In this document: positions 57,466 to 64,000 of the stretch, in pieces
Layout of the letters: each line of letters opens with the position of its first letter
Numbering within the stretch: the stretch's first letter is position 1
NCBI GenBank assembly: GCA_032622095.1
Contig: CP136068.1
Span: forward strand, 113,411,546 to 113,475,545
DNA length: 64,000 bases
Reading direction: 5' to 3'
Source of the DNA: Siphonodentalium dalli
Taxonomy: Eukaryota > Mollusca > Scaphopoda > Gadilida > Siphonodentaliidae
The notes under the pieces: model-generated
Told to the model about the DNA's origin: nothing
Database searches by the model: none
What the model saw: only the letters and a program-made list of their open reading frames with translations
Position numbers and translations under genes: made by a program

Positions 57466-59402
57466 ACACATACAAACAGCAGTTTTAAAATATATAAGCA
57501 GATTATACTCAATAAGAAAGGGTTCGTCGAAAGAATGGACCCTAATTGCAATTCCGTGTATAAATTAGCCCTTGTTAAATACCGGTAGCTGAGAAATCCA
57601 AGATTCATAATGTAAACAAACGAGTTCACCAACTCATGATTTTAAACCTCAATAAAACATAAGAAACTGTTCGTTTTGTACAAATCACTATTGTTTATAA
57701 ACTACCAACATCAGAGTAAAATTAAATATATAGATGCATTGTTCAACTGAGTTTGGAGTGTTATCCAAAAATGTCATATATGTCTGAAGAGCCAGAACTA
57801 ATTAAAGAGTAGATTAATGTTTGGTTTATATGTACGCTAATGACTTATAGCAGTCATTAGGATCTTCCTTTGTCTGTCCCGACCGATGGGTGAACTGCAG
57901 TTGTTACATAAGACCTTCTTTCCTTTGTGGCTAGTATTGCATAACCCATAGGTCGCGGCCTCTCCGAGTATGACCTTGGCAATTTGGTTGGGGTCACTAT
58001 AGTTCGATTATATTCTGTCTCCCCCCACAGATTAAGATATATATGTTTAGTATGTACCATCACGTCCTTTGAATAAGATAAGGGATAAGGGATAGGTGTG
58101 CATTACTCTACGTAGGTTCCCCCTTATTTTCAGATTTTGACTACTGGTATTAAAATCTAAGGGTTGGATACTTCGGTATGCTAGGACAATGAGTTGAGTT
58201 GATTGAAGGGTTGCTTGTGCATATAAGTTGCGACGTGTGGTCATCAGCAAAAATTGAATATATATATATATATATATCTATGTACATGTTGAAGCCATTT
58301 GCATTATGAAGAGAGTTGGCATGATGCAGTAACATGAGTGTGATAATATAAAGGGTATCAATATAATTGAAATTGGAATACATGTAATGCAATCATAATT
58401 ATGTTGAACAATAAGTGGGTGAACGATACTTCGTTCAAAAGTTAATGGATGTGCTCGATTTATTTTGCGCTAATGTCCACTTCCGGCTCCTGTGTCTCGA
58501 GGTTTGGGTGATGTGACTTTCGTCGTTTCATCGGAATGGAGATACATCGTCTTGGTAAGGTCTTTTCCTTGATGTGAGCGTTCTCTTGTGACGTCGTGAC
58601 GTCGAGCATTTTGTAGCTGTCTGGATTGTGGACAATCTGTTTCATTATTGCGATAAGATATGCGTTTGCAAAGCTTGTATTTTTGGAGGCATTCGGTTGT
58701 AATGACTTGGAAATGGAGTTGGATAATAATGATTAAAATTATCATGATAATAAAAAAATCGGGAGAACTGTTTCATCATTGAAATGATTCGGGTGGGACT
58801 CAATTGGTTTACAAATTGAGGGAGGGTGTAGGCTCTGTTGGTAGTCGTGCTTTGTGTATAAAAATATTGGGATTCGTGCGATTGCTTCAAACATGGGCTG
58901 CCATTTGCATTCATATGATATTGATTTGTGGTTGAGAAATAAATATATTTTTCACATAATGTGTCGTATGATTTGTACTGGAGTACGATATCAACTGAGT
59001 ACTTGTGTTTGAAGGTATACATCGCGTGTGTCGGGTTAAAATATCGATTGGTTCGGTCATCATTGATGCTTGGCATTGCTACATCACAATTAAAGTTATA
59101 TACTGAGATATATCCACTTGTCCCTTAATGTAGGCTATCATTCGGCCTATTTTATTGTTATACCCCGCCATGTGACAATTGTATTTGTCGGTGTAGCGTG
59201 GGGCGATTTTGACACATGAGATTAAGATATTTTACAAGCGGTATATAATTGTGATTATTTGGATAACTTGAACCAGTAAGCTATCTTTGGGAGTATAATG
59301 AATCATAATATATTTCATATGAAGAGAAGTTACGCGTATATGTTCAGATGCGTTTCCTGGCCTCTATACTAGTTCATTTGATCTATATGGAATCAAAGTT
59401 GA
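57466..59402. other. unassigned DNA left of the gag-like gene
   Basis: No reverse transcriptase, protease or integrase domain is visible where a retroelement pol would be expected. Frames at 58470-58745 and 58645-59076 (minus; FNHYYPTPFPSHY, then TKVTSPKPRDTG) may be degraded gag C-terminal sequence but show no zinc knuckle. There is a (ta)n tract at 58256-58278. Confidence 0.35.
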
Positions 59403-60213
59403 TCAGACTTTGATTGCACTTCTGTACAGGTTCCATATAGTGATCCGCATTTTACCCGGCCGGTCTAGCGACGTTGGGTCATCTTTAATTAAGGTATATT
59501 TTATGTGGTCATCACGTATGCCATCCGCGAAAAATGTTACCAGTTGTGTTTGTACCGCGAGTGTATTTATTTCGTCAATAAAGGCTGTGTTTGCTAGTGA
59601 TCGAATTCTCTCTGCGAACATAGGTATTGTTTCCTGGTGTGTTTGTTTTAATGTTCTCAACATGGCCAAGGCCTGTGGTGCGTCACTGATTGCGCTGAAA
59701 CGAGATCGCAACTGCGCTTTTAAATCAGGCCATGTAACCGTTAGTGTGCCGTTAACTGTATTGTCATTGATATATCGCTGCACGAATTCGGAAACTGATG
59801 AACGACTTGTCTGGGCCGCTATTTTAATTATTGTTTCATCCTCTGCACCAAGTGTCGAAGAATATTTTTCTATTTCGTGCATCCAATTGGAAAATTCTGA
59901 TGGTTTAACATCAAATGATCTAACCATTGCATTCATACCTATAATAGCAGATACTGTTGCCTGTGAATGGGTGGCGGCTGAAGTCTCACGCATTGTCATG
60001 TTAAATTGACCTATTTCTCGCGTTAATTGAGAGATGAGGGTATTCTGGGTGTCCTGCGCGCTCGGAATTTGAAATGATGGATTTGGTATATCTATGTCTT
60101 GCATGTTTGAATTACTGGCCGCGTGTAGGTGGCATTCTCGTTCCATATTGAAAGTTCGATTAAATAATCTATCTTGATTAGAATATTCCACGGATTCGGG
60201 TGGCGGTGGTTCT
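59403..60213 (-). pseudogene. retrotransposon gag-like protein, main domain
   Basis: The minus frame of about 265 codons has a helical capsid-type domain: FDVKPSEFSNWMHEIEKY, then WPDLKAQLRSRFSAI, then ALAMLRTLKQ and ETIPMFAERIRSLANTAF. This is the Retrotrans_gag pattern of LTR retroelements. The end (RITIWNLYRSAIKV) leaves the family pattern and stops early with no zinc knuckle. At its 5' side, 60205-60213 is the left copy of a 9-bp duplication; the rest of the gene continues at 63677-64000 in the same frame. A spliced-intron reading is possible (cttttcatag-like acceptor) but less likely. Confidence 0.62.
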
Positions 60214-60520
60214 ATGAAAGTTAATTAAATTTGTTTGGTTTGAAAATTGTTTGGTGACAAGGCCATACCATGCGAAAAATTTAGGGTGGAATTGGGTGTT
60301 TATACTTATCAAGCCTCTAACAAGGTGTGAAAACGCACATCTGGCAAAAATTAAAAAGTTTGACTCACCAAATCCAATGAATAAACTGACTGTCACAACT
60401 GTCAAGTGCAAATTGTCTATTTGTTCTTGTCTTTGGATTATGCTGGAAATGTTTATGTCGTCTGGCCTCTTTCTTCTTTTTCTTCTTCTTTCTCTTCTGT
60501 CTCTTCTGGTCTTCAATAAG

Positions 60521-60735
60521 CAATTTATAAAGTTTCTCTTTGTTTTGGCTGCGATCTTCTGTAGTAATTTATAAAGTTTATCTTTGTTTTGGCTGCGAGC
60601 TTCTATAGCAATTTATAAAGTTTCTCTTTGTTTTGGCTGCGATCTTCTGTAGCAATTTATAAGTTTCTCTTCTTTTGGCTGCATTCTTGTGATCTCCGGT
60701 AGGCAGTTTTATAAATGTTGCTCTTTGTTTTGGCT
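60521..60735 (+). repeat. 44-bp tandem repeat, about 4.5 copies
   Basis: The unit aatttataaagtttctctt-tgttttggctgcgatcttct repeats with small changes. No coding role. Confidence 0.88.
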
Positions 60736-61045
60736 CTTTCGTTAGGTCTTCGTTGTGTCGTGCTCAGCAGAACTGCATCACGGTACCATTTCATCTATGT
60801 GAAGGAATATGACTGTTCTCTGTTGTTGGGTAGTTTCCGGCCGCAGGCCGGGTAGGATGGTCGGAACGCATTATGCAATTCCCTTCACCCTTTCTTGTAT
60901 TGTTTTGTTGAGAATGGCAGTTGTCAAAACACTGGCTGGTGATGAGACTTGTGGCTGTTGATGCGGACGCTGACTGGAGGCAAAGTGAGGTGTAGTCGTT
61001 TAGCTTTTGCTGGTTGCTTTTAGCTTTTTTCTTTTCTTGTTTTTA

Positions 61046-61721
61046 TTTTGTATATAAGATGGTGTATGTACATCCAACCGAAAGCCATTGACTGGAGGTA
61101 GCGTATGTACCATGGTGCCCGACACTATATGCTATGAATTTGGATAGTCACTATAAGCTAGTGTTTCGTGTCTATTTTTATTCGCCGACTACTCATCAGG
61201 GACAGGCGATTTAATTAGATAAGTCGACATTTTATATGTCTGTTAACATGTATTCCATGTGTATATAGTTTGTGCCACGTCGTGTGGATTTGTTGGATTT
61301 GCAAATTTCATGCAATCAGTCTGTATATCTTCGGAATGCATAGGATTCCATATTAGTCTTTGCCACATTTGTGGTATGTTGGATTTGCATGTATTGTGCA
61401 ATCATTCTGTATATCAGGAATTCATAGGATACCATATTCGTCTTTGTCCCGTTTGTGGTAGGTTGGATGGTTTTAAACTGTCCGCATACAATGCCGCTCT
61501 GAAGAGTGCCTGGTCACTATAAGATAAAATTTCCGATATTTTGAGTTGTGGATAGTATATAGCCAGCACGTGGCAGTTCAGCCGTCAATCACGCTTTAAG
61601 GCGTGTCCAATGGCTTTAGTGCCCAGTCTTGTCCAGCTAACATAAGTTGGTTGGGTCACGTGACGATATATGCCACATATGTGGTGTGAAATTGATACCT
61701 CTGATGTTGGGATAAGAAATT
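61046..61721. repeat. 676-bp direct repeat, copy a
   Basis: It starts ttttgtatataagatggtgt and ends gttgggataagaaatt. It matches 62924-63598 almost base for base. Inside are three imperfect tandem units of about 85 bp (tttgtggtatgttggattt, attctgtatatc). It could be an LTR-like or Penelope-type pseudo-LTR; TG...CA ends are absent. Confidence 0.9.
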
Positions 61722-62923
61722 AATCACTTCTTTGTTGTCGTATTTGACTCGCCGTTAATCTTCGTCTGACATATTTCTGACTGTAGCGTCAAGAATGAAT
61801 TGATACCATTTAATTGGCACATATGTTTTCAGTCTAGCCTATGTCCAAGGTTTTGGATTTCGAAGTTTGGCGAAGTTTAAATAATGCCAAAACATTTATT
61901 TAGGTTTTATGTGACTTCTTCGGGTTGCATATTTTATGCAGTCTGCATATTACATGCAATATATATGTCATATTCTTGGTGGAATACATCGGATTCAGTT
62001 TAAATTTGCATATTATATGCAATCTGTATGTTAATTCCATGTTAGCGAAAGAGCGTAACATCCACCACTCATCCCAAAGATATGGGTTGAAATAATGGTA
62101 AATGCCAGTAGGCCCAGCATGTGTGCAAATCCAGTCAAGATAGAGCATAGAATCAAATTGGATTGTCCAAATGAACTAGTGGGCCATATGTTCTTGCTGG
62201 CATGCCAGAACATGATACCAATTACGAACTTATCATTCTTTATAGGTAAAAGTGGGTTCTAAATAGCACATGCATTGCTAATGGATGAGAATTAATTCAT
62301 GAGTATTGTCCAGACATCATCGATCATCTGCACATCTAGGTGCACCCATTAATTTGGGATATTAATGCGTATAGCTCTAGTGATAATATAGCTGTATATT
62401 TAGCGTGTATCATTAGCTATAATATACCATTGTTAGTTTGTGACCCGAGCATTTTACTCGTAGTGTCATATGCACAATTGTAGTGCGCCCGTTCAGTGGG
62501 GTATTTTATATGTATAGCTATATCAATGATATAGCATTGTTACTGGAAACTACCGTTTCGGTATAGTTTATTCAATTAGTCAATCCTAACACCAAGGCTG
62601 GCGCAAATCCGTTGATAAGCGGGTCCTTGAAATGTCATGTGTATATCTAATGTGTATCGTTAGCTATAAGAATAATACAGCATTATTAGTTTATGACCAG
62701 AGCGTATACTCGTGGTGGTATATACACAATTGTAGTGTGCCCATTTAGGGATATTTGTATAAGTATAGTATAGCTATAATATAGCATTATATCATGAATT
62801 GTTTAGTTACTTATCCAAGCATATTCGGATCACCACAAAACACAGCCACACAGTCTAAGCAGACAGGATACCTGTTAATTAAACCAGTTATTCAACAGGA
62901 TTACTATCACCGAGGAATGTCAA
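61722..62923. other. spacer between the direct repeats
   Basis: About 1.2 kb with no gene. Two similar blocks about 250 bases apart (agctataatatagc, cacaattgtagtg at 62410-62500 and 62660-62790) suggest an internal duplication. Confidence 0.5.
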
Positions 62924-63665
62924 TTTTGTATATAAGATGGTGTATGCACATCCAACCGAAAGCCATTGACTGGAGGTAGCGTATGTACCATGGTGCCCGA
63001 CACTATATGCTATGAATTTGGATAGTCACTATAAGCTAGTGTTTCGTGTCTATTTTTATTCGCCGACTACTCATCAGGGACAGGCGATTTAATTAGATAA
63101 GTCGACATTTTATATGTCTGTTAACATGTATTCCATGTGTATATAGTTTGTGCCACGTCGTGTGGAATTGTTGGATTTGCAAATTTCATGCAATCAGTCT
63201 GTATATCTTCGGAATGCATAGGATTCCATATTAGTCTTTGCCACGTTTGTGGTATGTTGGATTTGCACGTATCGTGCAATCATTCTGTATATCAGGAATT
63301 CATAGGATTCCAAGTTCGTCTTTGCCCCGTTTGTGGTAGGTTGGATGGTTTTAAACTGTATGCATACAATGCCGCTCTGAAGAGTGCCTGGTCACTATAA
63401 GAAAAAATTTCCGATATTTTGAGTTGTGGATAGTATATAGCCAGCACGTGGTAGTTCAGCGTCAATCACGCTTTAAGGCGTGTCCAATGGCTTTAGTGCC
63501 CAGTCTTGTCCAGCTAACATAAGTTGGTTGGGTCACGTGACGATATATGCCACATATGTGGTGTGAAATTGATACCTCTGATGTTGGGATAAGAAATTGG
63601 TACATACACTACCTCCAGTCAATGGCTTTCGGTTGGATGTACATACACCATCTTATATACAAAAA
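62924..63665. repeat. direct repeat copy b with an added inverted end
   Basis: Copy b (62924-63598) is followed at once by 63599-63665, the reverse complement of its own first 65 bases (ggtacatacactacctccag). Copy b is therefore bounded by 65-base terminal inverted repeats, while copy a has only the left one. Confidence 0.85.
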
Positions 63666-63676
63666 AGAAATTTTTT

Positions 63677-64000
63677 GGTGGTTCTGTTTCTACGATTGAC
63701 GCTATTTTTCTTCTATGCTCTTCTGATTTCTTAATTGATTCGTCTACTCTGGCGAGATATTTAGTTGATTCTTTTATGTAGTTTTCTCTCCATAGGCGGG
63801 TGGCATCTGTTTCTTGTTCGGTTACCGGTGATATATGATTGGCAGGCGCCGGCTCGATGTATTCCGGAGTCTTCGGGATGAAGTCGGAGGTGTCCGCGTC
63901 TGGCCGTGGAGGCGATGGTGGTGGTGATTCCATCTCCTGGACAGACTGGGCCGGGATCTCGACTGCATGGGAGGAGCTGGCTGGTGTAACATCCCTCGCC
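63677..64000 (-). CDS. gag-like gene, 5' portion (open to window end)
   Basis: The minus frame is open from the window edge. It contains a Pro/Ser/Glu-rich stretch (PPPSPPRPDADTSDF) and a helical segment (LWRENYIKESTKYLARVDES), and runs into the insertion at 63677. An ATG at 63933 could be internal, since the frame stays open upstream of it. It belongs to the same gene as 59403-60213 on frame and composition. The function would be the N-terminal part of a retroelement Gag. Confidence 0.5.

Larger units (their letters stand above)
60214..63676 (-). mobile_element. 3,463-bp insertion splitting the gag-like gene
   Basis: ggtggttct stands at both edges (60205-60213 and 63677-63685), and the gag frame is continuous if one copy and the insert are ignored. 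The insert holds a 44-bp tandem repeat, two 676-bp direct repeats and an inverted end. I see no transposase or RT. The two ends do not form a terminal inverted repeat, so its class is open; a 9-bp duplication would also fit Mutator-like elements. Confidence 0.6.

Noticed and set aside
59410-60009. 199-codon plus-strand ORF opposite the gag-like gene
   Set aside because: It is the antisense shadow of the minus-strand gag frame, which has recognisable domain motifs.
61259-63400. Twin 87-codon ORFs with paired C-x-x-C motifs (LCPVCGRLDG)
   Set aside because: The Cys pairs come from an 85-bp tandem repeat inside the 676-bp direct repeats; the frame is unlikely to be a zinc-finger gene.

Overview
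This is a window of an animal nuclear genome, most likely an invertebrate. It is AT-rich, gene-poor and packed with transposable elements: a Maverick/Polinton, Helitrons, Harbinger-, piggyBac- and mariner-type MITEs, a tRNA-headed SINE, LINE and Penelope fragments, and a Gag-type retroelement. Nothing bacterial is present. The sequence does not settle the species or phylum.

Region 1 (1-8105) is the right-hand part of a Maverick/Polinton (adintovirus-like) element, with every gene on the plus strand. In order they are: the C-terminal end of protein-primed DNA polymerase B, an unknown protein, the packaging ATPase, two small basic proteins, a conserved unknown, a retroviral-type integrase with a C-terminal chromodomain, a small membrane protein, a penton-like minor capsid candidate, a basic amphipathic protein, the major capsid protein, a Cys/His-motif protein and an adenain-like protease. 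All are open except the capsid gene, which has one in-frame stop and one 1-base frameshift. The genes are nearly head-to-tail with short overlaps, like a compact viral genome. The left end (most of PolB, left terminal repeat) lies outside the window.

Region 2 (8556-16490) holds a 30-bp satellite arranged as a giant hairpin, followed at once by three full copies and one partial copy of an unrecognised 2.37-kb tandem unit.

Region 3 (16.5-42.5 kb) is intergenic or intronic DNA full of MITEs. On the minus strand I can trace a likely host gene: a TATA box and signal-peptide exon near 38.1 kb, then tiny phase-1 exons at 30.5, 29.0, 24.3 and perhaps 21.4 kb. They would encode a small secreted His/Gly-rich, then Cys-rich, peptide with a dibasic site between the two parts. 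A possible terminal exon of another or the same gene lies at 17.1-17.3 kb.

Region 4 (42.5-57.5 kb) is a stack of nested Helitrons with recognisable 3' hairpin-CTAG ends. One Helitron copy is split by a 7,955-bp TTAA-flanked element, for which the empty site can be read elsewhere in the window. That element carries a decayed SGNH/GDSL-like gene and a head-to-head Helitron inverted repeat.

Region 5 (57.5-64 kb) contains a minus-strand gag-like gene. It is split by a 3,463-bp insertion flanked by a 9-bp duplication and containing 676-bp direct repeats.
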